Source: Eubacterium maltosivorans
GTDB lineage: Bacteria; Bacillota; Clostridia; Eubacteriales; Eubacteriaceae
NCBI RefSeq assembly: GCF_002441855.2
Contig: NZ_CP029487.1
Span: forward strand, 1,922,001 to 1,986,000
Direction of reading: 5' to 3'
Length of the DNA: 64,000 nucleotides
Below the pieces are notes generated by a model that was not told the origin of the DNA, did not search any database, and saw only the letters and a list, made by a program, of their open reading frames with translations. A program made the translations under genes and the position numbers. Of the stretch, positions 26,217-34,148 are shown piece after piece (position 1 is the stretch's first letter; every line of letters begins with the position of its first letter).

Positions 26217-26417
26217 ATGAACCTGAAAGCCATACGGTTAAGTCAAGGTCTTTCCGTCCCCAAACTCGTTGAGCGTTCCGGTGTTTCCCGCCGGACCATC
26301 CAGGAAATCGAAAAGCGTGGCGATTGTCTCGTATCCAATGCCATTAAACTGGCCGACGCCCTGGAAGTGACACTCGATGAGCTTTGCAGGACAAAAGACG
26401 AAAAAGCCGGGGAATAA
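26217..26417 (+). CDS. XRE-family HTH regulator, 66 aa
   Basis: A single helix-turn-helix domain: LSQGLSVPKLVERSGVSRRTIQEIEKRGDCLVSNAIKLADAL, with SVPKLVERSGVS-RRTIQEIE as helices 2-3. AAGGAG precedes the ATG. It is the last gene of the plus-strand island and likely represses its own operon through the palindrome at 25798-25815. Confidence 0.9.
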   Translation: MNLKAIRLSQGLSVPKLVERSGVSRRTIQEIEKRGDCLVSNAIKLADALEVTLDELCRTKDEKAGE

Positions 26418-26431
26418 TCCTCGGCTTTTTT
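26400..26431. terminator. bidirectional terminator of the XRE island
   Basis: A GCCGGGG/TCCTCGGC stem with A5 on one side and T6 on the other. It ends the plus-strand island. A minus-strand late transcript starting near 26450 would run straight into it. Confidence 0.85.
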
Positions 26432-26456
26432 GCATACTTCCTATTTGTCTACCCTA

Positions 26457-26503
26457 ATGATACTACAGATCATTGTCGCATGTCAATTGCATGTTTGTCG
26501 CAT
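26457..26503 (-). promoter_or_regulatory. predicted late promoter with activator repeats
   Basis: On the minus strand TTGACA and TATCAT are 18 bases apart. Two copies of ATGCGACAA lie 22 bases apart, at and upstream of the -35 (26473-26481 and 26495-26503). That spacing, two helical turns, fits a dimeric or tandem activator. The ArpU-like gene ends exactly here. Confidence 0.6.
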
Positions 26504-27060
26504 CATTTTTTGTTGATGCCATCAATCCCGAAAAAAAGAGCTGACAAAATCTCCGCACCGGAGTTGATTGCCCGGTAAATGGTTGAGCGATCCACGTTAA
26601 ACCGGTCTGCTATCTCCTCGACGGTCAGCCGTTCATCGGTTATATAGGAATGCCAGACAATCCAGTAATTTCTTATGTCCTCTTCCTTTCCACTTTTTTC
26701 ACACACGACCCGATAAACATTCATCATGCGCTCGATATGCTGCATCATTAAGTGTGTCCGTGCGACACTTTTCTGAATGCTTTCCACAAAGACCTTGTCG
26801 CTGTAATGGTGTTCTTCCATCATATTCATAAGATCAACGATGCTTTCATCCTCTACCTGTTCATCGGTATATACAGCGCCCTCGCAGTGCTCCTTCAGCA
26901 AACGGTAATTTTTTAACAGCAGTTTGGTATTTCTTAACCGTCTGTCTTTTCGGCCTCTTCTGGCCTTTTGCTGCTCTTTTTCCACGGTTGCCAGGGCCAC
27001 TCTTGCGCCTTCTGCTGCTGCCAGCTTTACCAGCTCCTTAACGTCAATATCCTTAGCCAT
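26503..27060 (-). CDS. late transcription regulator, ArpU/sigma-like
   Basis: A 185-residue protein with a basic N-terminal helix, a helical middle and a C-terminal helix-turn-helix: ERLTVEEIADRFNVDRSTIYRAIN. This matches ArpU/RinA-type phage activators placed at the end of the early operon. They switch on packaging, head and lysis genes. Direct repeats at its 3' end are plausible binding sites. Confidence 0.75.
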   Translation of the reverse strand: MAKDIDVKELVKLAAAEGARVALATVEKEQQKARRGRKDRRLRNTKLLLKNYRLLKEHCEGAVYTDEQVEDESIVDLMNMMEEHHYSDKVFVESIQKSVARTHLMMQHIERMMNVYRVVCEKSGKEEDIRNYWIVWHSYITDERLTVEEIADRFNVDRSTIYRAINSGAEILSALFFGIDGINKK

Positions 27061-27081
27061 TTCAGCCTCCTTTTCTTCAAC

Positions 27082-27612
27082 TTATCCTTTTACCGTCTCA
27101 TAAATGCCTTTTTTATGATTATGAATCACCGGCACCGGCATCCCACATTCAATGCAGGGTATATCAAACATTTCTTCGGTCATGTTGGTCCAATAGGTAA
27201 AACGTCGGCCGCATTCACAGTTAAGGTATAGACGCTTTAAAGACTCCTCGAAGTATGTTACAATGCCGCACTCCTTGCAGATAAACGAACGTGATTCCTT
27301 TTTCGCGTTAAATCCTCTAATTTCCCCACATTTCGGGCAACGGATATACATAAAGCCTTTATAACCTTTTTCAAAGCATTCCTGTTCCCAGGTGTTTTTC
27401 GTTTCATTGACCGCCTCTTGGCGCTGTATTGCCTCGTGGATCGGCGCGCTTATCTGCTGATCGATCACAATATCTGGCAACTTCTGCTCAACCGCCGTTT
27501 CTTCTTCAATTCCCAAAAGCTTCAGGGCAAAGGCATTAAAAAGCTGCTCGGCCTTTTGGCTTTCCAGGTCAACAGTCAGATTTTTCTTTTCCATAATCAA
27601 TTTAATCTTCAT
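27082..27612 (-). CDS. zinc-ribbon phage protein, 176 aa
   Basis: An N-terminal helical half is followed by three Cys pairs: CPKCGE, CKECG, CECG and CIECG, which form one or two zinc ribbons. Nothing indicates an enzyme. It overlaps the previous gene by 11 bases. The role could be nucleic-acid binding or protein contact in early regulation. Confidence 0.65.
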   Translation of the reverse strand: MKIKLIMEKKNLTVDLESQKAEQLFNAFALKLLGIEEETAVEQKLPDIVIDQQISAPIHEAIQRQEAVNETKNTWEQECFEKGYKGFMYIRCPKCGEIRGFNAKKESRSFICKECGIVTYFEESLKRLYLNCECGRRFTYWTNMTEEMFDIPCIECGMPVPVIHNHKKGIYETVKG

Positions 27613-27964
27613 GAGACTTCTCTCCTTGTATCACGCCGTCCTTATAGACCGTCAAATCCCGGTAATCCACCTGCCCATCGATCCGGTTTTCTGTGATCGC
27701 TGGCCGCTCCTCACCATTTTCCAATAGCTCCACCTGGATTGCTCCGCCCTGGATCTGAGCCAGGTCCGATTTTATGGAATAGCTAATGGTGACAAAGTCC
27801 CGGTCACTTGAGGGTTCGTAAACCAGCTCAATCTTTATTTTCCGCTTGTCTGCTGCGTTTGTGCGCCGATCTTTGATGTTTTTCCTTACTTTTTCATCCT
27901 CGATATCAAAGATATGCTGCAGGCCCTTTTCGGCCTTTTCTAATCCGATTTCGCTTAAATACAT
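27602..27964 (-). CDS. hypothetical protein resembling phage replication terminator proteins
   Basis: A 120-residue protein whose EKAEKGLQHIF...ADKRKIKIELVYEPSSDRDFVTI pattern looks like the small phage family named replication terminator protein. The resemblance is from memory of the motif and the biochemical role in phages is unproven. AAGGAG precedes the ATG. Confidence 0.45.
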   Translation of the reverse strand: MYLSEIGLEKAEKGLQHIFDIEDEKVRKNIKDRRTNAADKRKIKIELVYEPSSDRDFVTISYSIKSDLAQIQGGAIQVELLENGEERPAITENRIDGQVDYRDLTVYKDGVIQGEKSHED

Positions 27965-27981
27965 GTCTTGGCTCCTTCCCG

Positions 27982-28641
27982 CTAATACCTTTCATTTTTT
28001 GCCTTTCTTCGTCTTTTGACATACCAAACAATGACCACCACGATCGCAATTACGATGAGGAGTGTGATGATATCGGCTAAAATCGACCATATCCCCGTAA
28101 AGGCTGGCGCGGTATAGGTCTGGCCGTCCACGACGTAAGTCCGCCCATCGGGTGTTAAAGCCCGGTAGAGCCAATAGTTACTCCAGAAATGATCCCAGTT
28201 ATTCCCGCTGGATTGATAATAATAGTGGTTACTGGTCGAACCTTCTTCTTTATTTGGGTTTGAAGCTGCCGGTCGATTATCTGGGTTGGTCTGGTTTTTA
28301 TTTTGGGTCGTCTGGCTACTAGTGGAGGGTTTCGCTGTGCTTTTACTCGCTGGTTTTGAGGTCTCTGAACTGGTCTTGGGTTTGGTAACGTTGTTCGCCC
28401 CTTTGCTGGTCCCTTTGCTTGTCGCAGGTTTGCTGGTGCTTCTGCTGCTCGCGGGTCGGCTGGTGCTTCTGCTGCTTGCTGGCCGACTGGTTGTTTTTCC
28501 CAGTGTGACGGCGTTGATTGTTTCTGAAGATGCCGGATCGGCTGTAGTCGTACTTCCCACCGCCCATACCGGACCGCTTAATGCGCTCAAACAAAACAAC
28601 ACCATGACCACGACCGCTATTTTTCGTCCATTCTTTTTCAT
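27982..28641 (-). CDS. secreted, Ser/Thr-rich membrane-anchored protein
   Basis: 219 residues. It has a signal peptide (KKNGRKIAVVVMVLFCLSALSGPVWA), then about 110 residues of Ser/Thr/Lys/Pro/Asn low complexity with repeats of the type TSRPASSRS and TSKPATSKG. A short ordered region (HYYYQSSGNNWDHFW) comes next, then a C-terminal helix (about 188-208) and a basic tail KRRRKAKNERY. The protein therefore sits outside the cell, anchored by its C-terminus. That is unexpected in the middle of an early regulatory operon. A surface mask or exclusion role is possible but unproven. The start is chosen by GGAGAA before the ATG. Confidence 0.75.
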   Translation of the reverse strand: MKKNGRKIAVVVMVLFCLSALSGPVWAVGSTTTADPASSETINAVTLGKTTSRPASSRSTSRPASSRSTSKPATSKGTSKGANNVTKPKTSSETSKPASKSTAKPSTSSQTTQNKNQTNPDNRPAASNPNKEEGSTSNHYYYQSSGNNWDHFWSNYWLYRALTPDGRTYVVDGQTYTAPAFTGIWSILADIITLLIVIAIVVVIVWYVKRRRKAKNERY

Positions 28642-28651
28642 TGGTTTTCTC

Positions 28652-28834
28652 CTACTCCATTTCGATGTCCGCAACGGCGACAATTTTGTCTTTATTCACC
28701 GCGATAAACTGTTCATTGCTTTGTTTTAAAATGACCTCTGGGTCATCGTCGTTCTCGTGCAGGGCATCGGAATAGCTCTGCCAGGTTTCTTTTAACAAAA
28801 CCTCATAACCGCCCTCTAATAGTAATTTCAGCAT
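28652..28834 (-). CDS. hypothetical protein, 60 aa
   Basis: A small acidic protein with no motif. GGAGGAAG precedes the ATG, and it overlaps the previous gene by seven bases, so it belongs to the same operon. Confidence 0.5.
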   Translation of the reverse strand: MLKLLLEGGYEVLLKETWQSYSDALHENDDDPEVILKQSNEQFIAVNKDKIVAVADIEME

Positions 28835-29133
28835 GTTTCTTCCTCCATATAATCTTTTCTCAGAATTCCTTGTTCGATTAACTGATTGACACCTTCTCTA
28901 AAACCTTCTTGCATCATTTGAGCCATAGCATCAACAGTTTCCTCTCGAAGCGGCATACTCGTGTGTCCAATAATAACCTCTCCGGTTTCTGACACTCGTT
29001 GGACAACATCCTTTACGAGTGCCATGATGATACCTCCTACTTCTGCGAAGATATCCACAGCACTCCCTTCTTGTTCTATGCTTACTTCCGTTTGGTTGTT
29101 TCCTTTATCGATTTTTGCTTCAATCTTAATCAT
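28828..29133 (-). CDS. hypothetical protein, 101 aa
   Basis: Starts MIKIEAKIDKG after AAGGAGAAAA; a longer frame to 29184 lies in the previous gene. It has a beta-rich N-terminus and a helical body. No family is recognised. It overlaps both neighbours by a few bases. Confidence 0.55.
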   Translation of the reverse strand: MIKIEAKIDKGNNQTEVSIEQEGSAVDIFAEVGGIIMALVKDVVQRVSETGEVIIGHTSMPLREETVDAMAQMMQEGFREGVNQLIEQGILRKDYMEEETC

Positions 29134-29419
29134 GGTTTTTTTCTCCTTCCTGCTGGTATTCCCACTGGATACAGCACCCTTCAATTTCTTTTCCGCATTC
29201 CGGGCATTTTCCGGTCACGATTCTCGTTGTGGCCATTTGCACCTTCCTTTCTTGCCGGACTTCCTGAATCCGATCCAGTTTCATGAAAACATGGCCACAT
29301 TCGGTGCAGATTGGAATAAAGACGACCATTGTCTTATCCTCACCTGCCGCAGCGTCCACCTTCAGGCGCTTTGATGCTTTTAGCAATTCGTTAAAATTGT
29401 AATGATTGATTTTTTCCAT
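29126..29419 (-). CDS. zinc-ribbon phage protein, 97 aa
   Basis: Two Cys pairs (CTECGH and CPECGKE) flank a basic stretch, forming a rubredoxin-like zinc ribbon. It is one of a cluster of small zinc proteins in the early region. Function is unknown; it may bind nucleic acid. Confidence 0.6.
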   Translation of the reverse strand: MEKINHYNFNELLKASKRLKVDAAAGEDKTMVVFIPICTECGHVFMKLDRIQEVRQERKVQMATTRIVTGKCPECGKEIEGCCIQWEYQQEGEKNHD

Positions 29420-29436
29420 TTTATCGCTTCCCTTTC

Positions 29437-29625
29437 TTATAACTCATACTGGCATTCGGTACACTTATACACGCGGTCATGCCCTCTGACATGCCGTTTC
29501 TTAAGCTGCTTTTTGTACTGTGTGCAAAAGAAGCGGTCTTTTGGGGCTCCCTCTACCGGGAAGATTCTGAAATGCTTAAACCGGCAGCCGGGTGGGCAAA
29601 TCTTATCTTCAAAGTCCGGTTTCAT
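29437..29625 (-). CDS. zinc-binding phage protein, 62 aa
   Basis: Four Cys (C-PPG-C near the start and C-TE-C at the end) around a basic core. GGAGGGC precedes the ATG. It overlaps recU by 17 bases. Confidence 0.55.
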   Translation of the reverse strand: MKPDFEDKICPPGCRFKHFRIFPVEGAPKDRFFCTQYKKQLKKRHVRGHDRVYKCTECQYEL

Positions 29626-30142
29626 GGATGCCCTCCAGAAATTTCAGGGTATTGTCAAAGCGGATCCGGAAGGGCTCCAGCTCCTCTAAGGTCATATACA
29701 TCCGGCCATAGTGCCTTTTCATGCTCCGCCATATCCGCCAGGGCACCCGGTAGTAATCCATGCCGTTCATGCACAGCAGCACAAAGGTCACCGCGCCCAG
29801 ATCGGCATGGTCGTTCAGGGCTTCTTTCTGTTCCTGGGTAACGGCTGTCTGGTTGACGCGATCCCCTTCCTTGTTTTTGGCTTCAAAACAGACTGCCCGG
29901 CCGCCGGACAGGGTGCCTTTAAAGTCGGGCTGCGCTTTTTTCTCAAAAATGGCGGTAAACTGGCCTTTCTGCCCTCGGCCGATGACGCGCATGGGTTCGG
30001 GTGTTTTGTCAATATAGGCCAGACGCTCAACGCGGTACTGTCGGCACGCCGCCATGATTAAGATTTCGAATACCTGCCCTTTTTTCTTGTTTTGGTATCC
30101 CTGGAGCTGTCGGCGCGGGTCTTTTTCGCTTTGTCTGTTCAT
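29609..30142 (-). CDS. recU: Holliday junction resolvase RecU
   Basis: A 177-residue protein with the RecU order: a helix with FEILIMAACRQYR, the active-site strand QPDFKGTLSGGRAVCFEAKNKEG (Asp, Glu, Lys), and TQEQKEALNDHADLGAV. It resolves Holliday junctions, here likely during phage replication or recombination. It overlaps both neighbours. Confidence 0.9.
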   Translation of the reverse strand: MNRQSEKDPRRQLQGYQNKKKGQVFEILIMAACRQYRVERLAYIDKTPEPMRVIGRGQKGQFTAIFEKKAQPDFKGTLSGGRAVCFEAKNKEGDRVNQTAVTQEQKEALNDHADLGAVTFVLLCMNGMDYYRVPWRIWRSMKRHYGRMYMTLEELEPFRIRFDNTLKFLEGIHETGL

Positions 30143-30399
30143 AAGAGCACCGTATAACCGAACTGCTTGTTGATCCGGTTTTTTACGCTTGTCAGGCTGA
30201 AGTGCCAGTTTTGTTCCGGCGGCACAAACAGTTTGATCTTTGCTGGCACCCCTCTTTGCTTGTCCAGGACAATAATTTTGATCGCTGGTGCCCCCGATAT
30301 CTCATCTGGCCAGACGGCGGTTTCCACGTATGGATAATAATTTTTCAGGTACTCGTGGACGTATTTAACATAATCGTTGGTTGTTCTGTTTGCTTCCAT
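30139..30399 (-). CDS. hypothetical protein, 86 aa
   Basis: A small soluble protein coupled to recU by a four-base overlap; GAGGAG precedes the ATG. It has mixed alpha and beta character. I do not recognise it. Confidence 0.5.
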   Translation of the reverse strand: MEANRTTNDYVKYVHEYLKNYYPYVETAVWPDEISGAPAIKIIVLDKQRGVPAKIKLFVPPEQNWHFSLTSVKNRINKQFGYTVLL

Positions 30400-30410
30400 T
30401 CTTTTCTCCT

Positions 30411-31217
30411 CTACTCTGCCCTTTTATAAAGGTGCTCCTGCTCGATGATGGGTAGGATTCCCCGCTGCTTTAAAACCTCATACAGAAACTGGCGGCCTTT
30501 CTGGGTCCACTTGGTATGCATCCGGCTGCCGATGGTTCCGTCCTGGTGGTAGTAACTGGCGGTGGCGCTGGCTGCGTATCCTTTGTTTTGATATTTGTAA
30601 GTAAGCACCCACTGGTTGCCGTTGTAGGTCTGGATCCCCAGGTCTTTTAACAGCAGGTTCATGGTCTTGGCACCCATGCCGTAGTCCTTCGCGATCTGTG
30701 TCATGTTGACCAGGTCTTTGCTGGCCAGGATGGTATCGGTATAATCGGCCTTTGGGGCCAGTTCTTTTATCTGCGCTTCCTGGTGCTGTATGGTCTGGTC
30801 TTTGGCTTCCAGCAGCTTCTGGGCTTCCAGTACGGCCATGGCCAGAAGGTTTTCTCCGGTCGGCAGCTCCTGCTGCTGTTCTTTTGCTCTAAAATAATGA
30901 TTGACCAGGCTGCGCTGAACTTCCCAGGCAAGCGCATCGGTGAAACTTTTAACTAACATCAGATATCCGTATTCTGTTACCAGGATCAGTCCATTCGGTG
31001 CCATGGTATTAAAGTGTTTTCTGGCTTCGTCCGTATTTAGGACGAAGTAGTCCAGGCCCTCTGTGAAGTGTTCGCGGTGAAAATTGAACCGCTTTCTGGC
31101 GGTTCCCGGCGGCCGCTTATGGACCCGGTCGATATCGGCCAGGGTGACCACGCGGGTACCCTGGTATTCCTTGATCTGGATCTGTTCATCGTTGATGGTC
31201 ATGGTCAGGTGATTCAT
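30411..31217 (-). CDS. antirepressor: ORF6N plus KilA-C domains
   Basis: 268 residues. Residues 1 to about 105 form an ORF6N DNA-binding domain (IQIKEYQGTRVVTLADIDRVH). A coiled coil follows (KLLEAKDQTIQHQEAQIKEL), then the phage antirepressor KilAC domain (MTQIAKDYGMGAKTMNLLLKDLGIQ). Such proteins counteract the CI-type repressor and help induction. It is in the early operon driven by the cro promoter. Confidence 0.88.
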   Translation of the reverse strand: MNHLTMTINDEQIQIKEYQGTRVVTLADIDRVHKRPPGTARKRFNFHREHFTEGLDYFVLNTDEARKHFNTMAPNGLILVTEYGYLMLVKSFTDALAWEVQRSLVNHYFRAKEQQQELPTGENLLAMAVLEAQKLLEAKDQTIQHQEAQIKELAPKADYTDTILASKDLVNMTQIAKDYGMGAKTMNLLLKDLGIQTYNGNQWVLTYKYQNKGYAASATASYYHQDGTIGSRMHTKWTQKGRQFLYEVLKQRGILPIIEQEHLYKRAE

Positions 31218-31678
31218 GTTTCTTCCTCCTCTACTGTGGATTTCTTTTGCATTGCTTCTTTCAGGCAGAAGCCGTCCAGGTCATCGAGACAATAAGGATT
31301 GGTGGTACAGTCATTGCATTCTGTGATCTGTTCCCGCACGCCGTCTTCACACTGGCTGTTTTGCGAATGTTCTCTTTTCCAGCAGTCTTCACAGGCGATT
31401 GACGGGCAGGTGATATTAAAAAAATCACCTACGCAGTATTCGCTGACCGCTCCCTTGCTTTCGTCGTATTCCGGGAACACCGTGCGAAAATAGTCTTCAA
31501 AGGTCGCTTTATTGGACTTTTCTGTCGCGCCGGCATCTGAAAAATCAAGGGTCCAGTTTGTGTCCTTGCCTCTGGTGGACTGGGTATCCAGATGATTCGT
31601 ACCGTCTGCACCTTGATAGGTTACGGCGATAACGGCTGACCGAAAACCTTCTGGTACGGTTATAACAAGTGCTTTCAT
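31214..31678 (-). CDS. hypothetical Cys-rich protein, 154 aa
   Basis: The first half is beta-rich. The second half has eight Cys (CPSIACEDCWK, CEDG, CNDC, CLDD, CLKE), an unusual arrangement that may bind zinc or iron-sulphur. I do not recognise it. It overlaps the antirepressor gene by four bases. Confidence 0.5.
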   Translation of the reverse strand: MKALVITVPEGFRSAVIAVTYQGADGTNHLDTQSTRGKDTNWTLDFSDAGATEKSNKATFEDYFRTVFPEYDESKGAVSEYCVGDFFNITCPSIACEDCWKREHSQNSQCEDGVREQITECNDCTTNPYCLDDLDGFCLKEAMQKKSTVEEEET

Positions 31679-31680
31679 GC

Positions 31681-33288
31681 CTATATTGCCTCCTCCATGT
31701 TATTGTTTTTAAATAAAAATTCACAGTTCGCTGTGACAAGCGCTCTTGCAAACGGCGGCGGCACTGCATTTCCGCATCGCGCCACCTGTTTGGCTTTACT
31801 GATCCGCTGCCCCTTATCATCCCAGTCTATGACATAGCTGTCTGGAAATCCCTGTGCCCTGAACAGTTCTCTTGGTGTCAGCATCCGCATTCCAATATCT
31901 GCAATACGGTAATCAATCCCCTGCACGGTAACCAGTCCAAACCGATCCTTTGTGGTGATGGTGTGCATGGGTTCGTTCATATTCTGCCCGATCCCCTGCC
32001 CGTAATATTTCATAAGAAAGGCGGATACCAGCGAAAAATGATTGCTGGAAGCCGTTACTGTATGCAGCGGCCCCTCTAACTCCTGGCCTGTTCCTGTTCC
32101 GTAATCCTTTTTGATGAACGCTGCTGCCAAAGCAAATTTATTCCCGCCAGCGGTAACGGTTCCGAGTGGTTTCTCTAAATCCAGTACCCGCCTTCCTTCT
32201 GGATCGCCATAGCCCATCTGAATTAAAACCGGGGATATCATGGCATTGTGGTCAATGGTCGTGATGGTGGATACCGGCTCTTTTATTCCTGATCCGGCGC
32301 CTTTATAATTTCCACCGTAGTATTTTGACAAAAACGGCGCTATAACACAGTGCTCTGCCTTTGTTACAATGGTCGTGAGTGGTTGTTCCATACTGTAGGA
32401 GCGTTTATCTTCCGCAAATCCGGTCTGTCCTGTCTGAACAATATAGGGTGTTACAATCCCATACCCGTTTTTTGCTGTTACTGTGGTTAATGGTTCCTCT
32501 ATCTCCTGGCCCCTAAACCGATCCCCAGCATGATTTACGGAAATAATGAAGGGTTCTGGGTTGTTTATCACGTATCTAAAAATTCCCCGGTGGATCCGGC
32601 GCATGGTATTTTCACTGAGCGGTCTTTCACGTTCAAAAATGGATTTACATGGAATACTCCAGTCAATAATGTCTCTGGCCGCCTTATAGGGTTTAAGCCC
32701 TGGTCCTTCTCCGTGTGTCGGCTCTGGCCAGACAATGGGCTGCCCATCACACCGCGCAATCAGAAAAAATCTTTTTCGGGTGGTCGGTGCACCATAATCG
32801 CAGGCACGCAGTTCTTTCCACTCAACTTGATAACCGAGTATTTTCAACTCCTCAACGAAACTTCTGAATGTTTCGCCGATTCTCTTTTTGTCTGGCTGTC
32901 CATCTTCCCCAAGTGGGCCCCAGGTTTTAAACTCCTCTACATTTTCAAGGATAATGACCCGCGGTCTGGTCTGGACAGCCCATTTCACCGCTACCCACGC
33001 CAGCCCCCGGATATTTTTATCCTTTGGTTTCCCGCCTTTTGCCTTTGAAAAGTGCTTGCAGTCGGGCGAAAACCAGGCAAGGTCTACGGGCTTTCCGCCC
33101 GTAACTTTCAATGGCTCAACGTTCCACACATCCTCACAGTAATGCCGGGTATCCGGATGATTGATTTTATGCATGGCAATGGCATCTGGATCGTGATTGA
33201 TGGCAATATCAACGGCGCGGCCTACGGCCTCCTCTATCCCCTGCGACGCGCCACCGCCGCCGGCAAAATTATCAATGATTAATCCCAT
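31681..33288 (-). CDS. DNA cytosine-5 methyltransferase with repeat insert
   Basis: 535 residues. The motif I loop is IDNFAGGGGASQGIEE, the catalytic motif IV is FSPDCKHFS (Cys77, instead of the usual PPCQ), the ENV motif is ILENVEEF, and the last motif is RCGNAVPPPFARAL. Between about residues 263 and 450, where the target recognition domain belongs, there are six copies of a roughly 35-residue unit starting E-P-L-x-T-V-T. It methylates phage DNA, probably against host restriction. Confidence 0.9.
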   Translation of the reverse strand: MGLIIDNFAGGGGASQGIEEAVGRAVDIAINHDPDAIAMHKINHPDTRHYCEDVWNVEPLKVTGGKPVDLAWFSPDCKHFSKAKGGKPKDKNIRGLAWVAVKWAVQTRPRVIILENVEEFKTWGPLGEDGQPDKKRIGETFRSFVEELKILGYQVEWKELRACDYGAPTTRKRFFLIARCDGQPIVWPEPTHGEGPGLKPYKAARDIIDWSIPCKSIFERERPLSENTMRRIHRGIFRYVINNPEPFIISVNHAGDRFRGQEIEEPLTTVTAKNGYGIVTPYIVQTGQTGFAEDKRSYSMEQPLTTIVTKAEHCVIAPFLSKYYGGNYKGAGSGIKEPVSTITTIDHNAMISPVLIQMGYGDPEGRRVLDLEKPLGTVTAGGNKFALAAAFIKKDYGTGTGQELEGPLHTVTASSNHFSLVSAFLMKYYGQGIGQNMNEPMHTITTKDRFGLVTVQGIDYRIADIGMRMLTPRELFRAQGFPDSYVIDWDDKGQRISKAKQVARCGNAVPPPFARALVTANCEFLFKNNNMEEAI

Positions 33289-33291
33289 TTC

Positions 33292-34053
33292 TCAACACTT
33301 CCTTACTTTTCTTTTTTCGTTTGGATTGACCGGATCCAGCCGGATCATCCTGTAAAATTGGTATGGTGTTCCATTGAATGGATTCTTCCCCATATAAACG
33401 GATTCCTTGTCGATGTAGTAGCCTTTTTGGGGTTTGGGTTCACGGATCCACCGCTCGGCTTTTACGGCTTGTATTTTGGGTTCTGGGCGGATCAGGTTAT
33501 GGCTTGTATTGAAACGGCGTTTTCCTTTCCGGTCCTCATAGTGGTCAAATTCATAATCGGTATACTTGATAAGATAGTGTGCCAGCTTTTTATGATCGGC
33601 CCGGTTATCCAGGTGATTAAACTGTACGGTTCCGTATGGCCATAGCTTTGCGATGACGGCGGTGTCCATTTTGTTGAGCACGATGTGATGATGAAAAGCG
33701 CCCCGTTTTCCGACCTCGGTTACGGCGATGTATTTATAGTCGATCTCGGCTTTTTTACAGTGCCGGCGTAAATCTTTATGAAACTTCGCCAGATGCGCCC
33801 TGGCCGCTGCTCTTTCTTCTGGTCTTTCCGGAATCCGGTACGGCAGTACAATGTGAAGGTCGCCTTCCCAGAAATTCTCATTTATGTATGCCCTGATCTG
33901 GGCTTCCTGCTTGTTCCGGTTTACTTTCTTCTGGGCCTCGCTTGTTGGCCGGCTTTTCCTTGCTCTTGGTTTTCCTTTCTGCCACTCCCGGTAGGCGTAT
34001 GTCTTTTTAACTTCAATTGTGTTCCCTGCTTCTACTGTCCACTTCTCATACAT
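33292..34053 (-). CDS. HUH-family replication protein, ORF2/G2P type
   Basis: 253 residues. A basic N-terminus precedes LHIVLPYR (motif 1), the HUH site FHHHIVL (His121-123), and the HYLIKY tyrosine motif (Tyr160, Tyr164). This set marks rolling-circle replication initiators that nick DNA. No helicase, primase or SSB gene is seen nearby, so this may be the phage replication initiator. AAGGTGG precedes the ATG. The 190-base leader holds two hairpins and an opposing small RNA. Confidence 0.7.
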   Translation of the reverse strand: MYEKWTVEAGNTIEVKKTYAYREWQKGKPRARKSRPTSEAQKKVNRNKQEAQIRAYINENFWEGDLHIVLPYRIPERPEERAAARAHLAKFHKDLRRHCKKAEIDYKYIAVTEVGKRGAFHHHIVLNKMDTAVIAKLWPYGTVQFNHLDNRADHKKLAHYLIKYTDYEFDHYEDRKGKRRFNTSHNLIRPEPKIQAVKAERWIREPKPQKGYYIDKESVYMGKNPFNGTPYQFYRMIRLDPVNPNEKRKVRKC

Positions 34054-34100
34054 GCTTTACCACCTTCAGTATCCTTAAGTGTCTAAATGTTAATATGCTA

Positions 34101-34136
34101 AACGGGCTTCAAAGGCCTGATTTTAAGCCGTTTTTT
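34101..34136 (+). terminator. hairpin in the rep leader
   Basis: AACGG(G)CTT pairs with AAGCCGTT, followed by a T6 run on the plus strand. On the rep mRNA (minus) the same hairpin would lie about 50 bases before the start codon. Confidence 0.5.
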
Positions 34137-34148
34137 GAAATTTTTCCA

